Positions 18,174 through 29,214 of a DNA stretch of 64,000 bases are shown one piece after another. The stretch's first letter is position 1; every line of letters begins with the position of its first letter. Location: contig JAWKHL010000007.1 of NCBI GenBank assembly GCA_041394845.1, positions 186,001 through 250,000 on the forward strand. Direction: 5' to 3'. The DNA is from JAHCHG01 sp041394845 (lineage in GTDB: Bacteria; Acidobacteriota; Blastocatellia; Pyrinomonadales; Pyrinomonadaceae). Under the pieces are notes generated by a model that worked only from the letters and a program-made list of their open reading frames with translations, was not told the DNA's origin and did not search any database. Both the position numbers and the translations under genes were made by a program.

Positions 18174-18503
18174 CGATTTCGGATTTTGGATTTCGGATTC
18201 TGGATTTTTTAATCCTTGATCGGGAGGTTTTATTTCCTGAAACCGGATTATTTGGATTTTCCGACAATCCTTTTATCTTAAACGTAAATTTTAACGAAAA
18301 CCGGGAGGTTTGGCGAATGGGAGAGTTGGGGAGCGGAGGATTTCGAGAGTCGCTTTTGCCGGGTTTCGGCTCGGTTTTCATTGCGTTCTCCGCCACTTTG
18401 CGTGAAACTGTTGTCTGATTTGGAAAAAAATGTTTCGGTATCGCGCGGAACCGCGAGACCGCCAAAAAATCCAAAATCCGAAATCTAAAATCCAAAATCG
18501 AAA
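18174..18503. repeat. TTTYGGA heptamer arrays as an inverted pair spanning the divergent ribBA/permease gap
   Basis: The left array (18174-18212) sits immediately upstream of the ribBA start. The right array (18466-18503, complementary) ends two bases before the GTG start of the permease. Both genes would carry heptamer sequence in their 5' leaders. The 250 bases between have AT-rich stretches that could hold both promoters, but I cannot single out one. Confidence 0.8.
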
Positions 18504-18504
18504 T

Positions 18505-19692
18505 GTGTTTTTTTTTGAACTGAAACTGGCCTGGAGATATTTTCGCGCCCGGCGGCGGAGTCTGGCGCGGTTTACTTCGTGGGTGGCGATCGTCGGCATC
18601 GCGGCCGGCGTGGCCAGTCTGATCATCGCTCAGGGGCTGGGGCGCGGTTTCGCCGACGGAATGCGCGACAAGATACTGGTCAACACGGCTCATATCTCGG
18701 TTTTTGCGCGGGACGGCGGGGAGATTCCGAGGTGGCGCGAGATCGCCGCCCGATTGGAAAAATCGGAAAAGATCACCGCGGTGCGTCCGGTCAATTATCA
18801 GAGCGCGGTGCTGATCGGCAAGACATCCGAAGGGTATGCGATCCTGAGGACCGCGCCGGAGACCGGCGAACCTCAGATCATCTCAGATCTCGGATCCCGG
18901 AATGAGGGGAAAACGCCCGAGATCGCGCTCGGGGCGGAACTGGCGGTCAGGACCGGTCTGGCGGCGGGCGATGATGCCGAACTGGTCATCATCGAAGAGG
19001 GCCGGACGCCGAGAACCTGCGGCGTCAAGATCAAGGAGACCTTTCGAACCGGACTTTACGAATACGATTCGGTCTGGATCAATGTCTCGCCGGAAAACCT
19101 GCTCGCTCTGACGGACAAAAAAGATTTTGCGCCGACCACGCTCAACCTTTCGGTCGAGGACATCTACGCGACGGATGAAACCGCCCGCCGGGTGCGAAGG
19201 GAACTGGGAGAAAATTTCAAGGTCCTCGACTGGCAGGAGGCCAACCGGCCGCTGTTCGCCGCGCTCAGTCTGGAGAGAAGAATGGCGCTGGCGATCATCT
19301 CGCTGATAGTTTTTATCGCTTCTCTGAACATCACGGCGACGCTCGCCCTGCTGGTCAACGAGCGGAAACTGGACATCGCCGTCCTTCGGACCTGCGGGGC
19401 GCGAACGCGGAATCTGGCGGCGATCTTTCTCATCGAAGGCGCGCTTCTCGGGCTGATCGGAATTTTTTTCGGAGTGATCGTGGGAATGTCGGGATGCCGG
19501 TTGGGAAACTATTTTCGCGTCATCAGCCTGCCGACCGAGGTTTATTCGCTCGATTTCATCCGGCTCGACCCCGGTTGGGAAAATATTTTATCGATCGCGG
19601 CGGCGGCTTTTTTTCTGGCTCTGACGGCGACTTTCTATCCCGCATTTAAGGCGAGTCGCATCAAACCTTTAGAAAATCTGCGAAGGCGATAA
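18505..19692 (+). CDS. LolC/LolE-family ABC transporter permease
   Basis: A 395-residue permease of the FtsX/MacB-like superfamily, closest in layout to LolC/LolE, which extracts lipoproteins from the inner membrane. The N-terminus (FFFELKLAWRYFRARRR) leads into helix 1 (SWVAIVGIAAGVASLIIAQG, about 30-50). A periplasmic domain follows (50-260), then three more helices (about 262-290, 315-340, 360-385). ERKLDIAVLRTCGAR is the conserved cytoplasmic coupling loop. I start at GTG 18505: the in-frame upstream codons only translate heptamer repeat into QNPKSKIQN-like sequence. No ATPase partner (LolD) is in the window, so lipoprotein export is inferred. Confidence 0.8.
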   Translation: MFFFELKLAWRYFRARRRSLARFTSWVAIVGIAAGVASLIIAQGLGRGFADGMRDKILVNTAHISVFARDGGEIPRWREIAARLEKSEKITAVRPVNYQSAVLIGKTSEGYAILRTAPETGEPQIISDLGSRNEGKTPEIALGAELAVRTGLAAGDDAELVIIEEGRTPRTCGVKIKETFRTGLYEYDSVWINVSPENLLALTDKKDFAPTTLNLSVEDIYATDETARRVRRELGENFKVLDWQEANRPLFAALSLERRMALAIISLIVFIASLNITATLALLVNERKLDIAVLRTCGARTRNLAAIFLIEGALLGLIGIFFGVIVGMSGCRLGNYFRVISLPTEVYSLDFIRLDPGWENILSIAAAAFFLALTATFYPAFKASRIKPLENLRRR

Positions 19693-19760
19693 ATTTTTGG
19701 AGATTTTTCGCCTTTGAGACTTTAATAGACAAAGCTCGGGAAATATTAATATTGAAAAAA

Positions 19761-19791
19761 TTGTCAAAACAGTTCAGACTTTATCTATAAT
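19761..19791 (+). promoter_or_regulatory. sigma70-like promoter upstream of clpC
   Basis: TTGTCA at 19761-19766 and a perfect TATAAT at 19786-19791 with a 19-base spacer, slightly longer than the optimum. It lies about 175 bases upstream of the clpC start. The leader so produced would contain the inverted repeat pair at 19815-19930. Confidence 0.45.
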
Positions 19792-19811
19792 GGGGCTGTG
19801 GTGGAGAGTGA

Positions 19812-19935
19812 ATGCTAAAACGTTTAAAAGTGAAAATGTGAAAATGTAATATTCCGACGGTCATAAACTTTGGCTTTACGTTCAGACCGAAAACTTTTTC
19901 ACATTTAAACCTTATTAACTTTTAAACGTTATTTA
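19812..19935. repeat. inverted pair of GTGAAAAT-type short repeats in the clpC leader
   Basis: The left arm (about 19816-19848: ACGTTTAAAAGTGAAAATGTG and similar) and the right arm (about 19889-19935: CACATTTAAACC, TTTTAAACGTT) are approximate reverse complements separated by about 45 bases. The arrangement matches the other paired arrays in the window. Confidence 0.55.
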
Positions 19936-19967
19936 CGTTAACAGACGAATCTGAACGAATTATCAAT

Positions 19968-22358
<2,391 letters not shown>

Positions 22359-22570
22359 AAGTTAAAAAGTTAAAAAGTTAAAAGGTGAGGGAGTGAATGA
22401 TTATATGAATGTTTCACCCCCTCACCTAATTTGGTTTTTGAGGTGAAAATTCCGGAGACCAAGAGGCTTGCCGGTTCCGCTTTTGGTCAGGGGCATTTAT
22501 TCCTTTCGCCCGTTTGCTCTGAAAGTTTTTACTTTTAAACCCTCTAATTTTTAAACCTTTTAACTTTATC
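22359..22570. repeat. GTTAAAAA repeats and a 15-bp-arm hairpin downstream of clpC
   Basis: Immediately after the clpC stop lie three AAAAAGTT units (22359-22382). A hairpin follows with arms 22383-22397 (AGGTGAGGGAGTGAA) and 22413-22427, one mismatch in 15. Complementary TTTTAAAC/TTTTTAAACC units sit at about 22528-22566. The hairpin could terminate clpC transcripts. The remainder of the 475-base gap to bamA holds the microprotein candidate described separately. Confidence 0.65.
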
Positions 22571-22665
22571 GCTTTCGCCTTTTCATCGGCGCTCCTTTTT
22601 CCTTTTTCCCGTTTTATCTGTATAATGCGAAAGTTTGAAGGTCAGGTCAGTCGCGTAAGGCAACC

Positions 22666-22743
22666 ATGCCCTGGTTCGGTGAATCAAAGTTCGCGTATCT
22701 ACCCGACAAAAAATGCCCGCTTTGCAAACGATATAATTCTTGA
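22666..22743 (+). CDS. candidate 25-residue microprotein with a CxxC pair
   Basis: An ATG at 22666, with AAGG seven bases upstream, opens a 25-codon frame (MPWFGESKFAYLPDKK, then CPLC, then KRYNS) and a TGA stop. A TATAAT at 22621-22626 lies about 40 bases upstream, though no good -35 box is seen. The composition (CPLC, several aromatic residues, balanced charge) is not what random intergenic DNA usually gives. This is a hypothesis only: a frame of this length occurs by chance often, and I know of no matching family. It sits about 90 bases upstream of bamA and could also be a leader ORF. Confidence 0.3.
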   Translation: MPWFGESKFAYLPDKKCPLCKRYNS

Positions 22744-22833
22744 GATTAGCTTTTTATTTTGAAATTTCCGGGCATATTTAAAGACAGGTTTTGTTGATCT
22801 GTAAATTATTGTAATTATAAGGAAATCGGTTTT

Positions 22834-25800
22834 ATGCAAATTCTTCGCGTTGTCATAGGGTTATCATTGATTTTGACGTTTTCGGTCGTTTCCGCATCGG
22901 CGGCCGTTGCGTCCGAAGAAGCCAAAGGCGATCCGAAAACTGAAGCGGTTGCGGAAAAGAGCGCGGCCCCGGCCGAAGCGAAAGCGGCCGTTCCCCAACA
23001 ACTGGTCGAATCGGTCGATATTCAGGGGAATCGCCGTCTGCGCGACGACGATCTGCTTTACTACATCAAAACCCGCACCGGGGACGTTTATAACCAGGCT
23101 CAACTCGAGCGCGATCTGAAGGAGCTTTTATCGCTCAATTTTTTTGACAAAACCGCCACCCGCGTTTTGACCGAAGAAGGGGTTCGCGGCGGAGTCAACG
23201 TCATCTTCGAAGTCAAGGAACTGCCGATCATCCGCGATCTTCAGTTTGACGGGATCAAGGCGGTCAGCGAATCGGACATTCTCAAGGCCTTCCGCGAACA
23301 GCGGGTCGGCATCTCCAAAGAGGCGGTTTACAATCCGGTCAACGCCCAGAAGGCCAAGCGCGTGATCCGCGAACTCCTCGCTTCCAAAGGTTTTCCCAAC
23401 GCCAAGGTGGATGTCAGCGAAGAGGAGGTTTCGGCCACTTCGACGGCCATCACTTTCAAGGTCGAACAGGGTTATCGTTCGAGGATCGTCGATATTCAGT
23501 TCGAGGGCAACGAGGTTTTCTCCGACGGCGAGTTGCGCAAGCAACTGCAACTGGTCAAGGAGACCGGTCTGATCTCGCGGTTTAAGGGCGAGGACATTCT
23601 CGATCTGCGCAAACTCGAATACGATCTGCAGAAGAACGTCCGCTCCTATATGTTCTCGAAGGGATATTTTCAGGCGCGGATCGGCGAACCCGAGGTCGAA
23701 GGCCTCGGCTACAAAAGAACCGATTTCATCCCGCTGATCACTCTTCCGCTTCCGCTGATCAGTTCGAAAGACAACACCTTAAGAGTCATCATTCCGGTAA
23801 CCGAAGGCAAGGTTTTCCGCGTCGGCGAATTGAAGGTCGAGGGCAATTCGATCTTTTCCGAACAGCAGATCCTGGCCTATGTCGGTTTGAAGAAAGGCGA
23901 GATCGCCGACGGAAAACGTCTTCAGGATGCGGTTTACGAGGATCTGAAAAAACTCTACGGCTCGCAGGGGTTCGTCCTTTACGACGCCGAATTCGATCCG
24001 CAGTTCAGGGATAATCCGGACAATGCCAACGAGGGCATCGTCGACGTGACGATCACCATCGACGAGGGCAAACAATTTCGTCTCAGACGGCTCGAATTCA
24101 CCGGCAACACCTTTACGCGGGACCGGGTCCTGCGTCGCGAGTTTCTGATGAACGAGGGCGACATCTACAACCAGATCGCGCTCGAAAGATCGATCATCAG
24201 GATCAACCAAACCCAGTATTTCGATCCGGTCGATAAGGATCAGGACGTTGAGATCAGAACCAATGAAGATCTGGGCGATGTCGATGTCATCGTCAACGTC
24301 CGCGAAAGAGGACGCCAGCAGATCTCTTTGAACGGCGGCGTCTCCGGCATCGGCGGTTCGTTTTTCGGTCTGGAATACTCGACCAACAACCTTCTCGGGC
24401 GCGGCGAAACCCTCTCGCTTCAGTTCGGCGTCGGCAACCGTCAGCAGAGTTTCGCCTTCACCTTCCAGAACCCGTATTTCCGCGACCGGCCGATCTCGGT
24501 CGGGTTCTCGCTCTTTGCCAGCCGCTATAAATTCTTCGGCGAAGGAACGTTCCTTTCGCAGAATCCGGAACTGTTCAACGATATTTTCAATCCGCTCGGG
24601 ACGCTGACCACCAACGAAGACAACCTCTTTACGCAGAGCACCTACGGGGCGACGTTTTTCGCCACCGCGCCGCTTTCCGAACTTTTCTTCAGAAAGCGAC
24701 AGTTCACCCAATTTTCGCGGATCGGACTGACCTATCAATTCTCGGCGACGACCATCACCGATCCGCCCGTCAATCAATTGGGCGACCCGAATCTGGCCAT
24801 TCCGGTCATCTTCGCTCAGCCGAACATCATAACCAGCCGGATCACGCCGACCTTTGTTTACGACACGCGGCAACCGGCCGCCAACGGGATCGACACCTTA
24901 AGAGGAACCCAGATCGCCGCCTCGTTCGCTCTGGCCGGACTCGGCGGGGACGTTCGCACCTATCAGCCGACCATCACCTTTACGAAATTCATTCCGGTCA
25001 GACACAAAAGATCGGATCGGGCCGAGGTTTTCGGCTTCCGGATCCAGGCCGGCACGGTCGGAAGTTTTGCCACCAGCGACAAGATCAGAAACGCCAATTC
25101 GCTTTCGTTTGTCGGCGGTATTCCGATCTTCGAACGCTACTTCCTCGGCAGTGAGTTCGACCTGCGCGGTTACAACACCCGTTCGGTCGGGCCGATCGCG
25201 CCGTTCAATTCCTACGTTACGGCGCGAAACGTGGTAGTCGCCTCCAACGCCAGCGGAGATCCGGTGCAGGTTCCGATCGCCAATCCGCAGATCGCGGCCG
25301 AACTGGCCGCTCTCGGCTTGCTGACCGGACCCGGAGGAGACAATCCGGCGGCGCTTTCGAACAATTATCAGTTTATCGGCGGCGATACCCAGCTTCTGGG
25401 CAATTTTGAATACCGCATTCCGATCTTCGGCCCGGTCGCTCTGGCGGCTTTCGCCGATGTCGGCACGGTCTTTAATCTGCGCAGCACCGGAACGCAGCAG
25501 ATAAACAGCAATTTTCTGAACGATGACATCTTCATCGGGACCGGATTGCTGACCGCCCTGGCCGTCAGGAACACGCCCGAACTGAACAACTTCAACAGCC
25601 TTTTCATTCGCAGTAACGGCGTTCCTTTAACGAGAACCGAATACACCGATGCCTGTAATCTGGCCGGCGTCCTGTGTCCGGTGGCCGTTCCGCCGGGAAT
25701 CAGACAGGTCTTCTTGCGGGGCGAGGTTCAGACCAATCGTCTGCTCGAAGTCGATGATGCCGCGTTCAGCGATTTCAGCGATTTCCGGGCCAGCGTCGGA

Positions 25801-25959
25801 CTGGAATTGAGAGTTCAGGTGCCGGTCGTCAACGTGCCCTTCCGCCTCATTTATTATTACAATCCCAATGCCAAGATCGGCGTTTTGGAAGAGGTTCCCG
25901 GATTGCGTCTGCCGGGCAAAAGAAGCGGTCTGCGCTTCACTGTCGGAAGAACCTTCTGA
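22834..25959 (+). CDS. bamA: outer-membrane protein assembly factor BamA
   Basis: A 1041-residue Omp85 protein, the core of the BAM complex that folds beta-barrels into the outer membrane. A signal peptide (about 1-28) is followed by an Ala/Glu/Lys-rich linker (30-50). Five POTRA domains (about 55-480) begin VESVDIQGNRRLRDDDLLYY. The C-terminal 16-strand barrel carries the lid motif FLGSEFDLRGYNTRSVGP and ends GLRFTVGRTF with the terminal Phe. It is longer than Escherichia BamA (810) mainly through insertions in barrel loops, for example around 810-960. AAGGAAA precedes the ATG. It heads the classic bamA-ompH-fabZ-lpxA order, which supports BamA rather than TamA identity. Confidence 0.95.
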   Translation: MQILRVVIGLSLILTFSVVSASAAVASEEAKGDPKTEAVAEKSAAPAEAKAAVPQQLVESVDIQGNRRLRDDDLLYYIKTRTGDVYNQAQLERDLKELLSLNFFDKTATRVLTEEGVRGGVNVIFEVKELPIIRDLQFDGIKAVSESDILKAFREQRVGISKEAVYNPVNAQKAKRVIRELLASKGFPNAKVDVSEEEVSATSTAITFKVEQGYRSRIVDIQFEGNEVFSDGELRKQLQLVKETGLISRFKGEDILDLRKLEYDLQKNVRSYMFSKGYFQARIGEPEVEGLGYKRTDFIPLITLPLPLISSKDNTLRVIIPVTEGKVFRVGELKVEGNSIFSEQQILAYVGLKKGEIADGKRLQDAVYEDLKKLYGSQGFVLYDAEFDPQFRDNPDNANEGIVDVTITIDEGKQFRLRRLEFTGNTFTRDRVLRREFLMNEGDIYNQIALERSIIRINQTQYFDPVDKDQDVEIRTNEDLGDVDVIVNVRERGRQQISLNGGVSGIGGSFFGLEYSTNNLLGRGETLSLQFGVGNRQQSFAFTFQNPYFRDRPISVGFSLFASRYKFFGEGTFLSQNPELFNDIFNPLGTLTTNEDNLFTQSTYGATFFATAPLSELFFRKRQFTQFSRIGLTYQFSATTITDPPVNQLGDPNLAIPVIFAQPNIITSRITPTFVYDTRQPAANGIDTLRGTQIAASFALAGLGGDVRTYQPTITFTKFIPVRHKRSDRAEVFGFRIQAGTVGSFATSDKIRNANSLSFVGGIPIFERYFLGSEFDLRGYNTRSVGPIAPFNSYVTARNVVVASNASGDPVQVPIANPQIAAELAALGLLTGPGGDNPAALSNNYQFIGGDTQLLGNFEYRIPIFGPVALAAFADVGTVFNLRSTGTQQINSNFLNDDIFIGTGLLTALAVRNTPELNNFNSLFIRSNGVPLTRTEYTDACNLAGVLCPVAVPPGIRQVFLRGEVQTNRLLEVDDAAFSDFSDFRASVGLELRVQVPVVNVPFRLIYYYNPNAKIGVLEEVPGLRLPGKRSGLRFTVGRTF

Positions 25960-25980
25960 TTTTGGATTTCGGATTTGCCG
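25960..25980. repeat. short TTTYGGA array after bamA
   Basis: About three heptamer units follow the bamA stop codon directly. No inverted partner is seen before ompH. Confidence 0.6.
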
Positions 25981-26042
25981 ATCAGCTTCATCAATCGGTA
26001 AAATCGGGTCGAAGCGAATAAAGCAAAACGGTCATGGATAAA

Positions 26043-26072
26043 TTGACAATTGGGCGATTGATAAATTACTAT
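26043..26072 (+). promoter_or_regulatory. possible sigma70-type promoter for the ompH-fabZ-lpxA run
   Basis: A perfect TTGACA (26043-26048) is followed after 18 bases by TACTAT (26067-26072), four of six matches to the -10 consensus. It lies about 118 bases upstream of the first ompH gene, in the 230-base gap after bamA. A separate promoter here would uncouple the chaperone and lipid A genes from bamA. Confidence 0.4.
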
Positions 26073-26189
26073 TGCTTTCCTTTGAACAACGGCGAGAAAG
26101 AAAGCAACAATTTCAAGATAAAAAGTTTCTAAGGGATAAAGTCAGAAATTTGATAAACCTTTTAAGAGTTTAAGGAGTACTACAACATA

Positions 26190-26792
26190 ATGAAAACATT
26201 TCGTTTAACCGCTGTCAGTTTTATTTTTGCGATGATCTGCGTGATGTCCGGCTTCGCTCAGGCTCAGGCTCCGGCCAAAATCGCTCTGGTCGATACCGAC
26301 GCATTTTACGATACCAAAGAGGGGATCGCCAAAATTATCAACGCCTACAAGAGTCTGGAAACGGAGTTCAAACCGACCCAGACCGAATTGGAGAACGGGG
26401 CCAAAAGGCTTCAGGCTTTGCAGGCCGAGATTCAGAAACTGCAAACCCAGGCCAACGATCCCAACAACAAGGTTCCGATCGACAAGAATGCGGCGCAGGC
26501 CAAGGTTGATGAGTACGAAAGACTGCAACGGGATATGAAATTCAAGCAGGAAGACGCCAAGGCCCGCTACGAAAAACGCGAGCAGGCTTTGATCGGTCCG
26601 ATCGTTGACGACATCGGCAAGGCTCTGGGCGAATTTGCCAAACAAAAAGGGTATACGATGATCCTTGACATCGGCAAAATGTATAACCAGAGAATCGTGG
26701 TTTTCTGGGAAAACACTCCCGATATAACCAAAGAGTTCGTCCAATATTACAATACCCGGCCGGCGGGAACGGCGGCGACAAAACCCCAGTAG
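26190..26792 (+). CDS. OmpH/Skp-family periplasmic chaperone, copy 1
   Basis: A 200-residue exported chaperone. The signal peptide (MKTFRLTAVSFIFAMICVMS, to about residue 24) is followed by the family start PAKIALVDTDAFYD. A long coiled-coil (about 55-140) rich in Glu, Lys and Gln comes next, then a C-terminal AKQKGYTMILDIGKMY block that matches the Skp hydrophobic core. Skp/OmpH trimers hold unfolded outer-membrane proteins on their way to BamA, which is encoded just upstream. TAAGGAGT lies 12 bases before the ATG. It is followed 78 bases later by a clear paralog with the same leader, so the pair arose by tandem duplication. Confidence 0.9.
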   Translation: MKTFRLTAVSFIFAMICVMSGFAQAQAPAKIALVDTDAFYDTKEGIAKIINAYKSLETEFKPTQTELENGAKRLQALQAEIQKLQTQANDPNNKVPIDKNAAQAKVDEYERLQRDMKFKQEDAKARYEKREQALIGPIVDDIGKALGEFAKQKGYTMILDIGKMYNQRIVVFWENTPDITKEFVQYYNTRPAGTAATKPQ

Positions 26793-26870
26793 TAAAGCGC
26801 GGCGGTTTCGGCTTCGGGGCAACCGGGCGGTCTTCGTCGGATTTGTAAATTTAAGGAGTATTACAAGATA

Positions 26871-27455
26871 ATGAGAACGTTACGTCTTACCGTCATCGGT
26901 TTTATTTTCGCCGCCATTTTTGCCGGATCGGCTTTGGCTCAGGCCCAACAGACTCCGGCCAAGGTCGCTTTGGTCAGCACCGACGCTTTTTTGGAGAAAG
27001 ACGGGATCAAGAAGATCGCCGACGCTTATAAGGCTCTGGAAGTGGAGTTCAAGGCAGATTTTACCGAATTGGAAAATATGCTCAAAAAGCTTCAGGCTTT
27101 GCAGGCCGAAATTGAAGGAATGCAGAAAGCCAATCCGCCTGCCAAACCCGAGGCCATTCAGGCCAAAGTGGATGAAGGGGAGAAACTTCAGCGGAGTTTC
27201 AAATTCAAACAGGAAGACACCAAAGTCCGTTACGACAAACGGGAGGCGGCCGTTCTGGGGCCGATCATTCAGGATGTCGGCAAGGCCATCGGCGAATACG
27301 CCAAACAAAAAGGTTTTTCGTTGGTTTTGGATTCCGGCAAATTGTACAAGGCCGGAATGCTCCTTTATTTTCAGGACACGACCGAGATAACCAAAGATTT
27401 CATTCAGTTTTACAATACCCGGCCGGCCGGAACGGCGGCGGCCAAACCCGAGTAA
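26871..27455 (+). CDS. OmpH/Skp-family periplasmic chaperone, copy 2
   Basis: A 194-residue paralog of the preceding gene. It has the same signal-peptide style (to about residue 24), PAKVALVSTDAFLEKDGIKKI, a coiled-coil with shared LKKLQALQAEI, and the shared ends AKQKGFSLVLDSGKLY and FYNTRPAGTAA. The 5' leaders are also near-identical (TAAGGAGTATTACAAGATA here). The two copies differ enough in the coiled-coil tips to allow distinct clients or hetero-trimers, but that is speculation. The duplication probably predates the present strain because synonymous sites are well diverged. It acts in the periplasm with BamA. Confidence 0.9.
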   Translation: MRTLRLTVIGFIFAAIFAGSALAQAQQTPAKVALVSTDAFLEKDGIKKIADAYKALEVEFKADFTELENMLKKLQALQAEIEGMQKANPPAKPEAIQAKVDEGEKLQRSFKFKQEDTKVRYDKREAAVLGPIIQDVGKAIGEYAKQKGFSLVLDSGKLYKAGMLLYFQDTTEITKDFIQFYNTRPAGTAAAKPE

Positions 27456-27477
27456 CTTTTAAAAGGCGACAGCGTTA

Positions 27478-27518
27478 AAGTCAGAAATCGGCAAAATCGA
27501 CCGGCCGGTTTCTGACTT
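27478..27518. terminator. hairpin between ompH copy 2 and fabZ
   Basis: Arms AAGTCAGAAATCGG (27478-27491) and CCGGTTTCTGACTT (27505-27518) pair over 14 positions with one G-T pair. A CTTCTTCTTG run follows. It may be a weak terminator or attenuator separating the chaperone genes from fabZ-lpxA. Confidence 0.5.
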
Positions 27519-27549
27519 CTTCTTGTTCCGTGTCCGTTAAAGTTCAAAT

Positions 27550-27996
27550 ATGAGCGTTCTTGATTCAAAAGGCATTCAAGAAATTCTGCCACATCGTTAT
27601 CCATTCCTGCTCGTCGATAAGATCATCGAAATCGTGCCGCGCCAAAAAATAGTCGGCATCAAACAGGTTTCCATCAACGAATCTTTTTTTCAGGGACATT
27701 TTCCCGAAGCGCCCGTTATGCCCGGCGTTCTGATCATCGAGGCGCTGGCGCAGGTCGGCGCGATCCTGGCTTTGCGGGAGTTCGAGGATCGTTCCAGCAA
27801 AATCCCGTTTTTCAGCGGCATCGAAAAAGCGCGTTTTCGCCGCCCGGTCGTTCCCGGCGACACGCTCGTGCTGGAGGTCGTCGCCCTGCGGATTGGCAGT
27901 AAAGTGCAGAAGATGCGCGGCGAGGCCAAGGTCGACGGTCAGATCACGGCCGAAGCCGAGATCATGTGCGTCATCGCCGATCGCGAGGGGCAGTAA
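27550..27996 (+). CDS. fabZ: 3-hydroxyacyl-ACP dehydratase FabZ
   Basis: A 148-residue hot-dog fold dehydratase of fatty acid elongation that turns (3R)-hydroxyacyl-ACP into trans-2-enoyl-ACP in the cytoplasm. Motifs are LPHRYPFLLVDKI near the N-terminus, then GHFPEAPVMPGVLIIEALAQ with the catalytic His50 and Glu64 and the stretch FSGIEKARFRRPVVPGD. Length is typical of FabZ. Placement beside lpxA is conserved in many Gram-negatives and reflects competition for 3-hydroxyacyl-ACP between fatty acid and lipid A synthesis. The usual lpxD neighbour is missing here and is not elsewhere in the window. Confidence 0.96.
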   Translation: MSVLDSKGIQEILPHRYPFLLVDKIIEIVPRQKIVGIKQVSINESFFQGHFPEAPVMPGVLIIEALAQVGAILALREFEDRSSKIPFFSGIEKARFRRPVVPGDTLVLEVVALRIGSKVQKMRGEAKVDGQITAEAEIMCVIADREGQ

Positions 27997-28015
27997 GCGC
28001 GGTGAAGAGTTAAAT

Positions 28016-28273
28016 ATGAAGATACATCCCTATACATTGATCTATATTTGGACGGGAATCGGTTTCGTGCTCGGTTTGATTCCTTTGATTCTGGGTCTCG
28101 TTAAGAAAAAAGCCAGCTACGGCATTCTCGGTCTGGTCTGTTCAACCGTCGGCGGCGCGATCCTGGGAATTTTCCTGATAGTGCCGGTTCTGATAGTCTT
28201 CCTCTTTCTGATCCTGCGAAAAGACCCGGCCGAGAAATTGCCGGAAACTTCTGAAAACGCCGATGTCTCCTGA
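28016..28273 (+). CDS. small two-helix membrane protein between fabZ and lpxA
   Basis: An 85-residue protein with two strongly hydrophobic helices (about residues 9-27 and 37-67), a short KKK loop and an acidic C-terminal tail. I do not recognise it. It begins 19 bases after fabZ and ends about 16 bases before the preferred lpxA start, so it is part of the operon. The longer in-frame alternative that begins at 27893 would overlap fabZ and translates an Arg-rich antisense-like stretch, so I rejected it. The position suggests an envelope role but nothing in the sequence proves one. Confidence 0.65.
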   Translation: MKIHPYTLIYIWTGIGFVLGLIPLILGLVKKKASYGILGLVCSTVGGAILGIFLIVPVLIVFLFLILRKDPAEKLPETSENADVS

Positions 28274-28289
28274 ACCACTTCGTTCTGCT

Positions 28290-29066
28290 ATGTCTTTTAT
28301 TCACGAAAGCGCCATTGTCAGCCCGCAGGCGAAGATCGGCAAGGATTGTTACATCGGGGCTTATTCGACCGTCGGCGACGAGGTCACGCTGGGCGAGCGG
28401 GTTCATCTGGAATCGCACGTCGTCATCGGCGGCCGGACCTCGATCGGCGACGACACCCGTATTTTCCCGTTCGTCTCCATCGGACTGGCCCCGCAGGATA
28501 TGAAATACGCGGGCGAGGAGACGGCCACGGAGATCGGCCGGCGCAACCAGATTCGCGAATTCGTCACCGTTCACCGCGGAACGCAAGGCGGCGGCGGTCT
28601 GACCAGGATCGGCGACGACAATCTGCTGATGGCGCAGGCTCACATCGCTCACGACTGCCGGATCGGCAACGAGGTCATCATGGCCAACGCGGCGACGCTG
28701 GCCGGCCACGTCGAGATCGCCGACCGGGCCAACATCGGCGCCTATTCGGGCGTTCATCAATTTTGCCGGATCGGACTCGAAGCTTTTGTCGGAGGTTACT
28801 CGGTGGTCGTCAAAGACGCCATGCCCTTTGCCACCATTCAGGGCAATCACGCCAAATGCTACGGCCTCAACCGTGTCGGGATGAAAAGGCGCGGCTACCC
28901 GAAAGAAACGATCAAAAAACTCAACCACGCCTTTCACCTTCTGCTGACCGCCAAACTCAACACCACGCAGGCCCTCGAAAAGATCAAAGCAGAGATCACC
29001 GGTTGCCCGGAAGTCGATCTGCTGGTCGAATTCATCGAAACCTCGGGGCGCGGGGTAGTCAAATGA
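28290..29066 (+). CDS. lpxA: acyl-ACP--UDP-N-acetylglucosamine O-acyltransferase LpxA
   Basis: A 258-residue left-handed beta-helix acyltransferase, first step of lipid A synthesis: transfer of a 3-hydroxyacyl chain from ACP to the 3-OH of UDP-GlcNAc. Hexapeptide repeats start with HESAIVSPQAKIGKDCYIGA. The catalytic region is LLMAQAHIAHDCRIGNEVIM. GVHQFCRIG, GNHAKCYGLNRVGMKRRG and a C-terminal helical domain complete the family pattern. The frame also opens at ATG 28263, which would overlap the preceding gene. I prefer 28290 because known LpxA proteins begin directly before the first hexapeptide. Neither start has a good ribosome binding site. Confidence 0.94.
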   Translation: MSFIHESAIVSPQAKIGKDCYIGAYSTVGDEVTLGERVHLESHVVIGGRTSIGDDTRIFPFVSIGLAPQDMKYAGEETATEIGRRNQIREFVTVHRGTQGGGGLTRIGDDNLLMAQAHIAHDCRIGNEVIMANAATLAGHVEIADRANIGAYSGVHQFCRIGLEAFVGGYSVVVKDAMPFATIQGNHAKCYGLNRVGMKRRGYPKETIKKLNHAFHLLLTAKLNTTQALEKIKAEITGCPEVDLLVEFIETSGRGVVK

Positions 29067-29214
29067 TTTTGGGTTTTAGATTTTGGATTTTGGATCTCCT
29101 ATTTTCGACAATTCCCGGATTACAATAAAAGTCTGAACCTGAAATTAGATAAACAGAGCCAAAATCCTAAAAAATCGAGCCAATCCAAAATCCAAAATCT
29201 AAAACCCAAAATGG
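29067..29214. repeat. inverted pair of TTTTGGA heptamer arrays between lpxA and umuC
   Basis: The left array (29070-29096) and the right array (29182-29213) are complementary and lie 85 bases apart, between two convergent genes. The right arm ends at the umuC stop codon. A hairpin here could terminate transcription from both sides. Confidence 0.8.
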
